The notes: generated from the sequence alone by a model not told the origin. 64,000 bases of DNA from Agapanthus africanus (GCA_030015575.1 CM057338.1:777245864-777309863), one strand, 5' to 3'; positions 12,810 through 25,221 are shown, counted from the stretch's first letter. A program made the numbers and translations.

Positions 12810-12817
12810 TGACGTCA
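12810..12817. promoter_or_regulatory. TGACGTCA motif in D 5' LTR
   Basis: A perfect TGACGTCA palindrome, the core bound by plant TGA/bZIP factors. It lies between GGGAAC and GTTCC, which can pair. The 3' LTR (20559-20566) and G (49810-49817) keep it; F and E have lost it; family 1 has CACGTCAG at the same place. Possible enhancer in U3; not proven. Confidence 0.4.
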
Positions 12818-13732
12818 GATAGCAGTTCCGTGGTGACATGTGTACAGGTTAGTTCATCGACCTGAGATCGTCATTTGTCTCGTGTGAGTTCCCACTGTGC
12901 TTTGATTACTACCCTACCACGGCTCAAAGGAGTCGTGCAAACAGGTTTTAGTTGGGTACAGTCCCGAGGAACATAGGGGCAGTGAGCGGATCAGCAGGGG
13001 TTCGTCTCTCCCGGTATTGGGGGTGAGATCGCGCTGTGTCTAGGAGAGCCATTACACGAAGACCATGGCCATGGCAGGAGATTTACTGGTAGGTATTCCA
13101 GTAGTATCTCAGGGTGTTCTGGGCTACACTCTGACACGACTTGTACCGCTTTTGGGGGTCTGACTTTTACCAACCCCCTAGGCCCGCCATGCGATGCTTA
13201 TAGACGAACCGACCGGACTGTACGGATATTGTCACTGACAGGCTCTGTAGGGTGTCAGGATGAGTTCGCTCATCGACCTCCCTTTTGGTCAATACCTGGT
13301 AGCTCGTTACGTACGGCTAATACTTCTGACGTGCTAGTGGTTAAATCCACAGCCAAACTATTGACGAGTCTTTAGAGTCCCCCATAGACAGTTTCTCAAG
13401 TTTCGGGCGAAACGTTGTAGAGGCCGTATGATATATGGCAGGGTTCAATCATATACGTGCGGTAGTGCACGGATCATGATCGGGCGGATCATACTAGTAG
13501 GGTTTGGTTTAAGCCGGATCCTAGTATTAGATTTGTTGGATTACTTTAGTCTCGTCGCATTCGCATTCAGTCGGAATGCGGATGCAGGTATGTATATACA
13601 GGTGAGGGGTATCCTTGTAATCCGTCACGAGTTTACTTTAGATGTTGCCGTATCTTTTTATTGTTGCAAACATTTGGATTATTGTTTGTAAATGGTAATT
13701 ATGAGCTAGATATCATGATTTGGAGCATTTAT

Positions 13733-13787
13733 TGTGACACATGCACAAGTGGTGACTCATGGTCTCTTTTCTTGTGCATGTATCACA
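13733..13787 (+). ncRNA. LTR hairpin, D 5' LTR
   Basis: Arms TGTGACACATGCACAAG (13733-13749) and its near-complement (13771-13787, one mismatch), loop 21 nt. It is perfect in D's 3' LTR (21482-21498 with 21520-21536), present in F and G, and replaced in E by a hairpin of unrelated sequence at the equivalent position. Function unknown. Confidence 0.7.
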
Positions 13788-13950
13788 TTTTGAGCTTGAT
13801 GTGTGTTGATATGATAAGAAGAGAGAGAGGGGCTGCCTTGGAGGAGCTTGGTCTTGTATTTTTCTTCTCACTCTCTCTCATTTTATCATAGCAAAACAAA
13901 AGAAAAGAAAAGCTCCCTTCTTCTTCTTTTCTTCTCACTATTTTCCATGA

Positions 13951-14217
13951 ATGGCATCATCTCTAACCTCCATCCAAGCCATGGATGCAAGAGACAAAGT
14001 GATCACAAATATTTTCTACAACACTTTGGACACGTCGGCTAGCACACTTCGTGCCCGAGTTGCTTCGGACGAAGCGGGAGCCCGTAAAAAGACTCGTAGA
14101 TGTGGTTCCCTTTCCGACGAGGAGATCGAGACCGGAGTTGCCGTGGGGAGCTTGGGATGGTGGCCAAAGACCGAAGAACACGGATCAATCAAGATTGCTT
14201 TCCAACCCTTTCTCTAG
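13951..14217 (+). other. 88-codon open frame in D LTR end region
   Basis: Starts MASSLTSIQAMDARDK and stays open to the end of a GC-richer part of the LTR. The matching frame in D's 3' LTR (21704-21970) is also open and the two products differ at about a dozen residues. In G the frame has a stop and a shift, and in F it stops within 20 codons. There is no family match I recognise and no sign of selection. It is listed because it is the only sizeable frame kept open in both LTRs of D; most likely it is not a gene. Confidence 0.2.
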
Positions 14218-14347
14218 TAGCTAGTTGTAGGTTAATGGTTCGATCCGGATTTTAAGCATACGATAGCGCCAGTTTAAAGTTTCGAAAATTTTTCGTTTCC
14301 GCATTTTGGCCTCGGAAAGACGGCCGGGGCGCTACCGTAGACTTACA

Positions 14348-14360
14348 TGGTATCAGAGCC
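14348..14360 (+). other. Primer-binding site of D (tRNA-iMet)
   Basis: TGGTATCAGAGCC directly after the LTR's terminal CA, with no spacer base; family 1 has one spacer base. Confidence 0.93.
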
Positions 14361-14560
14361 ACGCCATTATCCTTTTCTAGCTTGCTCTAACGTGTTTGGA
14401 ACTTCGATCGAACGAAATTTTCAAAAACTGCATTTCCAAGTCATCAGCTTCTGTCGAATTTTTCTTATGGTCAAAAAATTATTTGGTGCGTTGCAGAAAA
14501 TCAGGAAGGGTTTTTTAGGAGCACTGTAGAAATTTGGTAGCACGACCCAACAGTAACGTC

Positions 14561-14601
14561 GCGGAACCGCGGCCGTACCCCCCTTTTGGCCGCGGTTCCG
14601 C
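14561..14601 (+). ncRNA. GC-rich leader hairpin, element D
   Basis: Perfect 14-bp arms GCGGAACCGCGGCC (14561-14574) and GGCCGCGGTTCCGC (14588-14601), loop 13 nt, starting ~213 nt past the LTR. Counterpart of the family-1 hairpins at 35649, 25422, 11780 and 60438. Confidence 0.75.
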
Positions 14602-15777
14602 CGCCATTCTGAGGTTTCATCTCACCAAATTTCGTCAGCTGTTCTCTGACATGGAAATGGGGTTTCTGGTATTTTTTGTTTGGGCCCAGATTATTTTGAG
14701 TACCGGGTATTGTGCTTGGGGCCCACTTCGGGAAATTTTGTCGATCGATAATTTTAAACATGTTAGATCACAGTATTTACATTATATCTGCGACCGAGAA
14801 TGTCATTTGATCGGTAAATCCTGTCTAATTGCTATAGTTCTTTTAGACGGATTTGCGAACGCGACATTCACATTGATGTTCTGTGTTGTGCTGTGATGTT
14901 GCGGATTTGTCGTGGTGGATAGCCTGGATGCAATGGTAGTACAGTTTGGTTATATTTGTACATTTGATATTGCGGAGCGAGCGTCCGACATGTGGACTAC
15001 CGTCACTGCCTGTTTGTATATTATTGTTTTGGGGCACGACCGGGCTGAGGTCGATGTACCCATTGTATATTTTACTTTCTGTACTAGGATTACCCCGCGG
15101 TGGGGTGCACGGGTAGCCGGGTTCTAGAGGGCAACGGGCCCGCATCTCATGGCATTGAGACTGAGGGGGCTTCACTCTAGAATTGGCGGGCTATTCGCCG
15201 CACTCGTAAGGGGTACAGGTTGACCCAAGAAGGGGTGCTCAAGTTACCGGATTCCATGAAGTGCTGGGTGGTCCATTCACATTGTTGAAGGGGACTGCCT
15301 CGCTTTAGGTTTTGGCGGGTAACCTGCCGCGCCCGTAGGGGTCTGCGATTTCATTGCACAGGCTATCCACACGACCAGGTGAACGTCGGGTTTCAGTAGA
15401 GGCTCTATGAAACCCGGGCATCCCAGATTATCTGTATTGTTCTGTGATGCTTATTACATTTCTGTGATGTTGCATTTTATCACGCCTGGAGCGATTATTA
15501 TATATTGCTATATATATACTAGTAGATGTTGTATATGTTTTACACCCACGCTAGTCCAGTCCCCGCTCTGTCGTTAGTTAAGTAACCTAATGGGTAATGA
15601 CGGGACCCAGTGGCGAATGCGGATGGCATATACGTACATCGTATTTTCGTTCTTTTGTGGTGTGATCAATTGATGGGACTGTATTGATTCGGATCAATGC
15701 AAGCTAAACAAACCTATTCTGATGTTGTTGGAACATTTTTAAAAAAAAGCTGTTATTGTAAGGACGTTCTCTTTTGT

Positions 15778-16055
15778 TTTGCACAGTGGTATTCGGTTAT
15801 GAATATCCAGCACCTCAGTCGACGAGGCAAGGGCCGAGATCCCTTCACCGGGAGTGACCCCTTGGACAGAAGTTTGCGTCAGGGTAATAACTTCACAATA
15901 GCCGATTACTTTTTGCTTTGCATCATGGTATTCAGTTGGAATATCCTGCACCTCATTCTACAGGGAAAGAGCCGAGATCCCTTCACCAGGAGTGACCTCT
16001 TTAGCAAAGGTTTTCGCCACTATATTTTTATAAAAAGCTATCCGGTTCCTTCAAC
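15778..16055 (+). repeat. Duplicated ~139-bp leader unit in D
   Basis: Two copies of a unit running TTTGCA..GTGGTATTC.., CCAGCACCTC.., CCGAGATCCCTTCACC and GGAGTGACC, at about 15778 and 15917. The core is shared with family 1. Confidence 0.8.
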
Positions 16056-16143
16056 GATATCAAGTTCATTACGTTAAAGGTTTTTCGCCAAAAACCATTC
16101 GTAGCCCTCCGTCATTTCAGACGGGTAGCACTTAGTATTCATG

Positions 16144-16353
16144 CTATGTTTGTTGACCTTTGTCAAGGCATAGTGAATGGTAGCTTCTTGTTACCTTTCT
16201 GTTGCATAGATAGATGCGTTGGTTTGGGACAGTCGTATAGCTTTGTTGACCTTCGTCAAGGGCTTGTACGGGTGGGTTCAAATTAACCAGAACAATGACG
16301 GGTAGAACTTGACATGTGACTTATGATTTGTTGACCTTCGTCAAGGTCATAAG
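16144..16353 (+). ncRNA. Three-hairpin series in D leader
   Basis: Three copies of GTTTGTTGACC-(T/C)TTYGTCAAGG-like hairpins: 16144-16173 (lower stem CTATG/CATAG), 16234-16270 (CGTA/TACG) and 16320-16353 (CTTATGA/TCATAAG, perfect 7 bp). The upper stem TTGAC/GTCAA is common to all; the lower stems differ but pair. Confidence 0.65.
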
Positions 16354-16660
16354 AGCATGGGGTAAAAACCACATCGGGAGTTTCTAAAGAAACTAAAACT
16401 TGCCAGATATGCGCATACCTTCGGGAGTGTGATAATGTGAGTGGATTCCATCACATTATAATGCGATGATAGTTGGATCCCGATTCCCACTGATGAGTTG
16501 GTTTATTTCTCGGGTGATCCCGACTAATTCTTCTTTCAGGTTTGGAGGAGAATTTGAGGTTACAGTGGGAGGTTTCCTGATTAGATAAATTGATAACCAT
16601 TCTGATCTAGGTTAGAGTGCATGCTGAGTGTTTCTTTTCTCTCTCTCTTTGGCAGCGACC

Positions 16661-19600
16661 ATGGCCCGACCCTTGACTATGACTCAGTGACCAAGTTGAC
16701 CGAACCTTCTTATAACACTGGTTTTTGGATTGTCAGAGTTGTATACCCCATTGCCACTCCTACTTTTACCCTTTTCTCCAGAACACCCCGTATTACTACG
16801 AACAGCCACTTCCATTGGATAAAACCATCGTTTGGTTATATACGAACTCGAAGGAACTTGTTCCAGATTCGAGGATGGTTTCCGGTTCTGGAGAAAATGA
16901 ACAGGACTATTCAGTTGTCCTTTCCTTTTACTTTCTCTCAGGTTGCGAGTGCTCCTTGGATTAGGACAGTACACCTATTACGCTTATTGGATAGTCTTCT
17001 TCCAAACCATAGGCATGTGCCGAACGGTAGGGAATGAAGAAAACTATTTAGCCTAAAAAGTGTACAGAAGGTAATAAGTAAAGACAGGTAAAGGGATTAG
17101 AAAGAGGGCAAAGTAAATTGCGACTGCTATTCACGACCGAACCAAGTATTTCATCGCCACTCCTACTTCACCTTTGTATTTCTCCAGAATACTCCGTATC
17201 ACTATGAAGATCCACAGTTATCTGGATACTCCATCGTATGGTTATATACGAACTCGAAGGAACTTGTTCCAGTTCGGGGATGGATTCTGGTTCAGGGAAA
17301 ATAGGAATAAGGTTTATTCAGTTGTCTTTTATTTTTACCTTCTCTCGGGTTGCAAGTTCTCCTAGGATTAGGACAGTACACCCATTATGCTTATTGGATA
17401 GTCTTCTTCCAAACCATAGGCTGGTGCCGAACGGTAGGGAAGGAAGAAAACCATTTAGCCTAACGAAGGTGTACAGAACGTAATGACTAAAGACATATAA
17501 AGGGATTTGGAGAGATGATAAAGAAATATACGGTTACAATTGTGAATCTGATAATGGAAGAGGCATTACTAGGAATATCCGGTTACCCCTTCGAAACATT
17601 TACATGTTTCAATTTCATTGTGTATTGTTAAAAGAAAACTGATTTCCCAATTAGCCCTTGCTCCAGGGTATGTATTTACCAGGTTTGATTCTCACATCTG
17701 TATGGTTTTACAGATGATGAGTGGGAGTAAGTTATTGGGAATTGGGTGATCATCCTCATTATATCGGGATTCGTAGCAATTGGTGATATTTGAGGAAATC
17801 ACGTGGGTTGTTTGCCGGACGGCAAATATTTGGTTTTGAATATCCGTTGTTATACACCAATTTCAAATTGATATATCTGTACATTTATTTTCATAAAGTG
17901 AGATATAACGTTTTGAAATTATGTCTATGATATTTACCTATATCAGTGGATGGTTAGATAAGGAGTATTAAACAGCGGTGTAACTCTTCTTAACCATAAG
18001 TACAGTTTTCAACCTACGACACATAGGGAATGAGTTATTACACTCAGGGGACTTATACAGAGTATTGTATTTCGTCCAGTGTCCATGAGGACCGAGGGGT
18101 TGGTACTCGTACTATTTTCTGTTTACTTATGACTTCTTTAGTTCTTAGACATGTGTTTCGTAGAAATGCAAGGTCCAAGTTTTGAGAAGTTATAGGTTTA
18201 AGAATAAAGTAGAGAACCAGGTGTTGTAAGTATCAGGATCCTTAAAGGTGATCGAAGATGTAGATACTTGTGTATGGTATTCAGATAATAGTAATGATTA
18301 AGAGAACTTGCTTCTCTTTCAGGTTACTCATAATTGGAAGTACTCCTAAGTTGAGTAATGATGATCGACCTCTCTCTATTTAGTTGAGATGCACTAGAGG
18401 CAGCTGCATGATTTGAATCTGGTTCCAATTAAATCTGTGCCTCTGTTTCTATATTGGATATAGAATAGCTCATATCTTAACAATGTTAAGGAACGGGGAG
18501 TTGTCCGGCTTATGCTTAAAACCAGACTCTGGATAACTCAAGGTACGTTTCTGTAATGGCTGTTTGTGGGTTGACCCGGGCTATGACGAGGGTTGAATTT
18601 CTACCATCTGGAAGATCAATAGTGATATTGTTCTTGACTCGCCACAGTTTTGATAAAAATGGATTTTTTTTTCAGAAAACAGTAGTGGGAGTATGGTAGA
18701 ACTGGAAGTGATTCCAGAACCGCAAATGATTACTGAAAATTTAATAGGACCTAAAGATTCAATCTGGATTGACATTCCATTAGCCACTCCGCAGATATGG
18801 TGGGTAACCTCAGGCACTCGAGAGGTACTTCGGTATGCTCAAAGACGGTGACAGAGAGGTTCTTGTTTACCCAGACTTTCCAGTGCTGTTGTTCCAGACT
18901 ATGAGACTCGGCAGGAGGATAAGTATAGCGTCGTTCTAAACTAGCTTTAGAAATGCACGTGTATATGACTCTGTCAGAGGGTTGTCGTAGTCAGTAGGAG
19001 CAGCGGAAGTATAGTGGACAAGTAGCTTATGTCTATTTATGGACTAAAGCAGTTATAGCGGAGATAGATCATCTATTTCTGATGTGACAGTCATAGGTTT
19101 GACTTCATCAGAATAGGGGATGGATCTGTTAAGAAGATAGTTGGGTGTGATGTCCTGGTATTTGGATGCCATACACAGAGTAGGAAGTGAAATTCCTATA
19201 CTACGATCGGTTATGCTTTGGTTGTCACACAGTGGTTTCTCCACATAGACATGGATATTATATCAGATATTCTGGCTACTAGATCTATTGTTTTAGATCT
19301 AGATTTGGGTAGTTTCCTAATCTGGGTACTTAGACAGCATTCTAAAGGTGTTTTAGAGTGGACGACTCCTGGCATGGTAGTGTACCGCATGTGATGGAGT
19401 CACCCTCTCTAAAGGTGTCTTACAGACTAAAGGGGAGAGGGATGTGCATGATTGGCAGATCACTTGCTTAAGCAATTGAGTAAATCATGAGATGTCAAGT
19501 ACCACACCAGATATTGTTTTTGCACGAGATGCAGTAAGTTGATATTAATCCTATCCTGGAGAGACATTCGGAAGCAGTTTTAGAACATAAGTGGATGTTC

Positions 19601-20076
19601 TAGGGATATGATAACAACAGCCTCTTTTAGGAGACAGTTATCATTCCAGGCTTCCAAGGTGACCTGAATGATAGAGTGACTTTCAGAGTTATAGTTTCCC
19701 TCTGACGAGGGGCAGTATTTTGGACAGGTGGTCCAAGCGGATACTGAGGGAGGCATGGCGCAGGATACTGATTGAGTTCGGTTCACGATACAGTCTAAGA
19801 AGTTTGGATTTGAAGTTCATTTATGAACTAGATCCCATCAGATATCCAGACATATTCTAAGACAGGTATTGCTCATTTCGGGAGATGGCTTTCTCCGCGA
19901 ATTTGAGATAAAGAGAGACATAGAAAGAAACATCAGGGCAGATCCACTCACTGAGGCTATTCCTCGAACGCAATAGTTTTGCAAACAGGCTTTATGAGAC
20001 TGATTAGTAGAGGAGTTGGGTGTTCGGTATCACACGGGCTGTGAGAATGCTACATCGCAATAATTAGCCTTGAGTG
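16661..20076 (+). pseudogene. Element D pol remnant (copia)
   Basis: The ATG at 16661 lies in the same GCAGCGACCATG context as the family-1 start. The frame closes after nine codons. The first third is taken up by a ~403-bp tandem duplication (16748-17510). Integrase-like remains lie near 18090-18240 (about where TTTRRNARSKF and VENQV can be read in shifted frames). RT-like remains follow near 18960-19260, and RNase H-like remains with ADPLTEA near 19940-19965. The YVDD catalytic region is no longer recognisable. It is far more decayed than family-1 pol. Identification rests on order and on alignment with family 1 and G. Confidence 0.65.
16748..17510 (+). repeat. ~403-bp tandem duplication in D
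   Basis: Two copies with landmarks GCCACTCCTACTT (16753 and 17156), GGTTATATACGAACTCGAAG, TTGGATAGTCTTCTTCCAAA and GAACGGTAGGGAA. The copies differ by roughly 10-15%. G carries the same two copies (63236-64000, minus strand), so the duplication predates the split of D and G. Confidence 0.88.
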
Positions 20077-20088
20077 CAAGTGGGAGAT
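20077..20088 (+). other. Polypurine tract of D
   Basis: CAAGTGGGAGAT abutting the TGTTGG start of the 3' LTR. Confidence 0.93.
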
Positions 20089-22100
20089 TGTTGGATATAG
20101 TGTCCTTAGAGTCAATTATTGGATCGCAGGCACGTGATTGCAACGATTGAGGGAAGACCTATACCGGTAGGACAGTCTTACTCAAGATGATAGTATGTTA
20201 TCTGGTTTATCTTTATCATCGTGTACTACTTCAGGTGACCTTACAGGTCACTATTACACGTTGATAGAGCCCTTAGGATTCTTGCTTGACGACCAGCAGT
20301 ATGATGGCGATCATATACGTGGGAGCTGGGGTCTATAAGTACATACTTAAAGTGGTCCTTAGTCATGGGAGTTTCGAGCCTGGGCATCGATACTCCGTTA
20401 ATAGACTAGTGTATACAGTCGAGACTTCGACGAGGGGCGGTGGCCGGTCTCACAAGCCATTGGTGTCAGTTGGTTCACCTAAGATGTATACTGGTGCTCA
20501 TTGGGTTATGAGTACACTGGACAGGACTCGCCGGGAACATGCTAGTTGGTGTTATACCTGACGTCAGATAGCAGTTCCCTGGTGACATGTGTACAGATTA
20601 GTTCATCGACCTGAGATCGTCATTTGTGTCGTGTGAGTTCCCACTATGCTTTGATTACTATCCTACCACGGCTCAAAGGAGTCGTGCAAACAGGTTTTAG
20701 TTGGGTACAGTCCCGAGTCACATGGAGGCAGTGAGCGGATCGGCAGGGTTTCGTCTTTCCCGGTATTGGGGGTGAGATCGCGCTGTGTCTAGGAGAGCCA
20801 TTACACGAAGTCCTTGGCCAAGAAAGGAGATTTACTGGTAGGTATTCCAGTAGTATCTCAGGGTGTTCTGGGCTACACTCCGACATGACTTATACCGCTT
20901 TTGGGGGTCTGAATTTTACCAACCCCCTAGGCTCGCCATGCGATGCTCATAGACGAATGGACCGGACTGTATGGATATTGTCACTGACAGGCTCAGTAGT
21001 GTGTCAGGATGAGTTCGCTCATCGACCACCCTTTTGGTCAATACCTGGTAGCTCGTTACGTACGGCTAATACCTCTGACGTGCTAGTGGTTAAATCCACA
21101 GCCAAACTATTGATGAGTCTTTAGAGTCCTCTACAGACAGTTTCTCAAGTTTTGGGTGAAATGTTGAAGAGGCCGTATGATATATGGTAGGGCTCGATCA
21201 TATACGTGCGGTAGTGAACGGATCATGATCGCGCGGATCATACTAGTGAGCTTTGGTTTAAGCCGGATCCTAGTATTAGATTTGTTGGATTACTTTAGTC
21301 TCGTTGCATTCGCATTCAGTCGTAATGCAGATGCAGGTGTGTATATACAGGTGAGGAGTATCCTTGTGATCCGTCATGAGTTTACTTTAGATGTTGCCGT
21401 ATCTTTTTATTGTTGCAAAAATTTGGATTAATGTTTGTAAATGGTAATTATGAGCTAGATATCATGATTTGGAGCATTTATTGTGACACATGCACAAGTG
21501 GTGACTCATGGTCTCTTTTCTTGTGCATGTGTCACATTTTGAGCTTGATGTGTGTTGATATGATAAGAAGAGAGAGAGAGGGGCTGCTTTGGAGGAGCTT
21601 GGTCTTGTATTTTTCTTCTCACTCTCTCTCATTTTATCATAGCAAAACAAAAGAAAAGAAAAGCTCTCTTCTTCTTCTTCCTCTAGCTCATTATTTTCCA
21701 TGAATGGCATCATCTCTAACCTCCATCCAAGCCTTGGATGCAAGAGACAAAGTGATCACAAACATTCTCTATAACACCTTGAACATGTCGGCTAGCACAC
21801 TTCGTGCCCGAGTTGCTTCGGACGAAGCGGGAGCCCGTAAAAAGATTCGTAGATGTGGTGCCCTTTCCGACGAGGAGATCGAGACCGGAGTTGCCGCGGG
21901 GAGCTTGGGATGGTGGCCAAAGACCGAAGGACACGGATCGATCGGTATATCTTTCCAACACTTTCTCTAGTAGCTAGTTGTAGGTTAATGGTTCGATCCG
22001 GGTTTTAAGCATACGATAGCGCCGGTTTAAAGTTTTGAAAAATTTTCGTTTCCGCATTTTCGCCTCGGAAAGACGGCCGGGGCGCTACCGTAGACTTACA
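20089..22100 (+). mobile_element. Element D 3' LTR
   Basis: 2012 bp, TGTTGGATATAGTGTCC to GTAGACTTACA, followed by TSD ATCTA (22101-22105). It carries TGACGTCA at 20559-20566 and the perfect 17-bp hairpin at 21482-21536. Confidence 0.96.
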
Positions 22101-23310
22101 ATCTAAATGGCTAGGATTGATTAGGATGATGAAGTAGGATTTATGCTCTCATTTATTTTCTATTTCTCAATCAAAATCATCACTAAGCAAAAAGCTAGAA
22201 AGCTTTCAAGGAAGAAGAAGAAGAAGCTTACTTTGTGATGAATAATGAATTGTTGTGATAATTAAAAATGCAACCCATGGTTAAAGATGAAGTGGCTAAC
22301 CATTGTAGAGACTTTACTAGGGTTAAGGGTTTGGGTTGGGTTAAAGAATATCTCACAAAATATCAACACAAATATCTTTTCAAGAAAACAAAACATAAGC
22401 TTCTAGAAGTTTCTAGAAAAGATCAACCCAAATCAAACCCTAAGCTTGTTTAATCTCCACTAATCATGTTGCATTAGTAATTATAATATGTTACAATATT
22501 ATATATCACATATATAATTTATTTTTGTAACAAAAGAAAACAATACAATTAACATATATCGCATATATATCAATGTATTACCCGAGTGAGAAAAAGAATC
22601 TTTTAGTGAGCTTATATCAGTTAATGTAATCTAATATATCAAATATATAATTATATATTAAATTATCAAATCAACACTTGATCCGATAATATTGCTATTT
22701 CACAAATAACCGAATAATATAATCTGTATCAGTTCATCGAATCAACACTTGATCCGATGACCCGGCTATATCACATATACCCGGCCGATATCTCATATCG
22801 CGAGAATCTACAGACTAACGTGTACCAGTGTCACCAGAGAACTGCCATCTGACGTGAGGTATAATACCATCTGGGAGTTCTCGGCGAGTCCGTCCAGTGT
22901 ACCCAGTCTCCACTGAGCACCCGTACACCATCCTTGATGTCAAATACCGATGGATATGGGATCATCCATCGCCCATCATATAGGTCAATATGCGTATACG
23001 CTAGTCTACTCTGGTGTATCGATGCCCTGTCTCGATACACCCTCGACTAGGAACAGTTATAGGATGTACTCGTCGACTACCGTGGCCCCACTAGTATGAT
23101 CTCATTATAGTCCCAGAAGTCGAGTACATATCTTAAGGGCTTTATCAACATGTAACATAAAGACAATCAGAGTACATGTTAAGATAAAGAGCAACCGGAT
23201 AGCATACTATCATGTCGAGCAAGAAATTCCTTCCTATATATGTCCAAGCATCCACTACAATATACATCGTATGTACAGTAATGGCCTCTAGGGCATACAT
23301 ATAACTAACA
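22101..23310 (-). mobile_element. Element C 5' LTR, remainder with 622-bp deletion
   Basis: Continues C's LTR after D (the first five bases are D's TSD) and ends at the LTR start TGTTAGTTATATG at 23310. Compared with C's 3' LTR, the stretch equivalent to 4921-5542 is missing; the junction at about 22807-22810 reads AGAATCTACAGAC. The missing piece is flanked by TCTA in the intact copy, one TCTA remaining. TSD CGATA follows at 23311-23315. Confidence 0.93.
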
Positions 23311-25221
23311 CGATACTTCAGAGTAGACTAGCATATTCGCTTCTTGACCCATATGATAGGCGATGGATGATCCCATATCCATTGGTGTTTGACATCAGAG
23401 AAGGTATACGGGTTCTCAGTGGGGACTGGATACACTGTACGGACTCGCCGAGAACTCCCAGATGGTATTATACCTCACGTCAGATGGTAGTTCTCTGGTG
23501 ACACTGGTACAGGTTAGTCTGTAGACCCGAGATCGTCATAGAGTCTTGTGTGATTCCAACTGTGCTTTGATTTCCATCATACCACGTCCAACAGAGCGTG
23601 CAAAAAGGTGGCTTTTGGGTACAGTCCCGAATCACATGGAGGCAATGAGCGATAGGAGGGGTTTCGTCTCTCCTGGTATAGGGAGTTGATGTTGCGCAGT
23701 GTTTGATTGGCTATAACTGGAAATCCCTGGCCAGGGTTGCTGAGATTTACTGGAAAGTGTTATCAGTAGTTTCTCGAACTGTTATGGACCTCATATCGAC
23801 ACGACTTTTCAAGCTACTGGGGTCTGACCTTTACCACCCCTAGGCGAGATATGCGACATATCAGACGAAGAGACCGGACTGTACGGGAGTGTTACTGGTT
23901 GGATTCACGGGAGAATATACAGGCTTGCTTGTTGATCTTCTGATTGCTCAATACCTGGGTGGCTGTTACATTTAGCTGACCACTTGCAGCTTGTGAGTGT
24001 TTGATATGATAATCACCTACTGCCGGCGTATTGACGATTCTTTAGAGTCCTATACAGAGCTTTCTTGGCTCAGGCAAAACGGAGTAGGAGCACATATGTG
24101 ATATGTGCGGGACCGAGAATAATACGTGTATGTGATACCGTGTTAGATTCTCGCGATATGAGATATCGGCCAGGTATATGGGATATAGCTGGGTCATCGG
24201 ATCAAGGGTCATCGGATCAAGTGTTGATTCGATAAACTGATACAGATTATATTAGTCGGTTATTTGTGAAATAGCCGGATTATCGGATCAAGTGTTGATT
24301 CGATAATTTAATGTATAATTATATATTTGATATATTAAATTACATTAACTAATATTAGCTCACATAAAGATTCATTTTCTCACCGGATAATACATTGATA
24401 TATATGCGATATATGTTAATTGTATTATTTTCTTTTGTTACAAAAATATATTATATATGTGATATATAATATTGTAACAAGTTATGTTTACAAATGCAAC
24501 ATGATTAGTGGAGATTAAACATGGTTAGGGTTTGATTTGGGTTAATCTTTTCTAGAAGCTTTTGTTTTGTTTCTTGCAAAGATATTATGTGTAGATATTT
24601 TGGTGATATTTTCCTAACCAACCCACACCCTTTAACCCTAGTTAAATCTCTACAATGGTTAAGTCTTTCTTTACTTAACCATGGTTGCAATTGTATTGAT
24701 AATAAAAATTCATTATTCATCACAAAAGGGATGATTCTTCTTCTTCTTCCTTGAGCACTTAAAAAGCTTTCTAAGTTTTTCTTTTGTGATGGATTAGTGT
24801 GAGATTATGAAAATAAAAGAGAGCTAAATTTCCACTTCATCATCCTCATCTATTCTAGCCACTTAGATTAGGGTGTTCTATTCTCTAATACTTGATTAGA
24901 GAAGTGAGATCTTGGGTTAAAGAAACTTCAAGGTAAATCATCTTCGAAAAGGAAGACTTCAAGCAAGCATGGATCGTTCGGCTTGTGGAGCCTCTTTTCA
25001 GTCTGGGAGATCATGGATCGCGGTGAAAGGACTACTACTTGGAGCTTATGAAGTGAAGGAGCGGACTACAAAGGTTGTAATCCCTCTCTCTTAGTTGTAA
25101 AGATGTTTACTTGCATGTTTAACCCTAATTATCTAGCAAAGATCCTCGCTTTGGGTTGTTCGACACGTCTAAATTTTAAATCGGGCATGGTTGATGCCTT
25201 ATAGACCTTAGTAACCCTACA
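23311..25221 (+). mobile_element. Element B 5' LTR, remainder
   Basis: Continues B's LTR after C and ends AACCCTACA at 25221. It matches the 3' LTR 31464-33221 plus 43646-43785. A perfect 15-bp tandem duplication GGGTCATCGGATCAA (24191-24205 and 24206-24220) is absent from the 3' LTR, so it arose after insertion. Confidence 0.93.

Larger units (their letters stand above)
12340..14347 (+). mobile_element. Element D 5' LTR (family 2)
   Basis: Starts TGTTGGATATAAAGCCCTC and ends GTAGACTTACA; 2008 bp. It pairs with the LTR at 20089-22100 (2012 bp) at roughly 95% identity by eye. The PBS follows directly without a spacer base. It contains a TGACGTCA site (12810-12817), a 17-bp-arm hairpin (13733-13787), and near its end an 88-codon open frame (13951-14217). 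D is complete from LTR to LTR with TSD ATCTA on both sides. Confidence 0.96.
14361..16660 (+). other. Element D non-coding leader (~2.3 kb)
   Basis: Runs from the PBS to the ATG at 16661. In order: GC-rich hairpin (14561-14601), a conserved AT-rich middle, a partly duplicated GC-rich block (15087-15350, unit containing AATTGGCGGGCTATTCGCCGC, then GTTTTGGCGGGTAACCTGCCGC), a CACGCTAG...GGCATATACGTAC segment, the duplicated ~139-bp unit (about 15778-16055), and three TTGACC hairpins (16144-16353). The order matches family 1, although the sequences are far diverged. No gag frame was seen. Confidence 0.75.

Noticed and set aside
14534-14896. 120-codon frame after D's PBS as a gag start
   Set aside because: It runs straight through the GC-rich hairpin, has no gag or CCHC motif, and is not open in F.
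16144-16353. Regularly spaced hairpins as a CRISPR-like array
   Set aside because: Only three units, unequal spacing, plant LTR-element context and no cas genes.
22806-23330. Head-to-head LTR junction as an assembly error
   Set aside because: The CGATA duplication at 3851 and 23311 explains it as a clean insertion of C.
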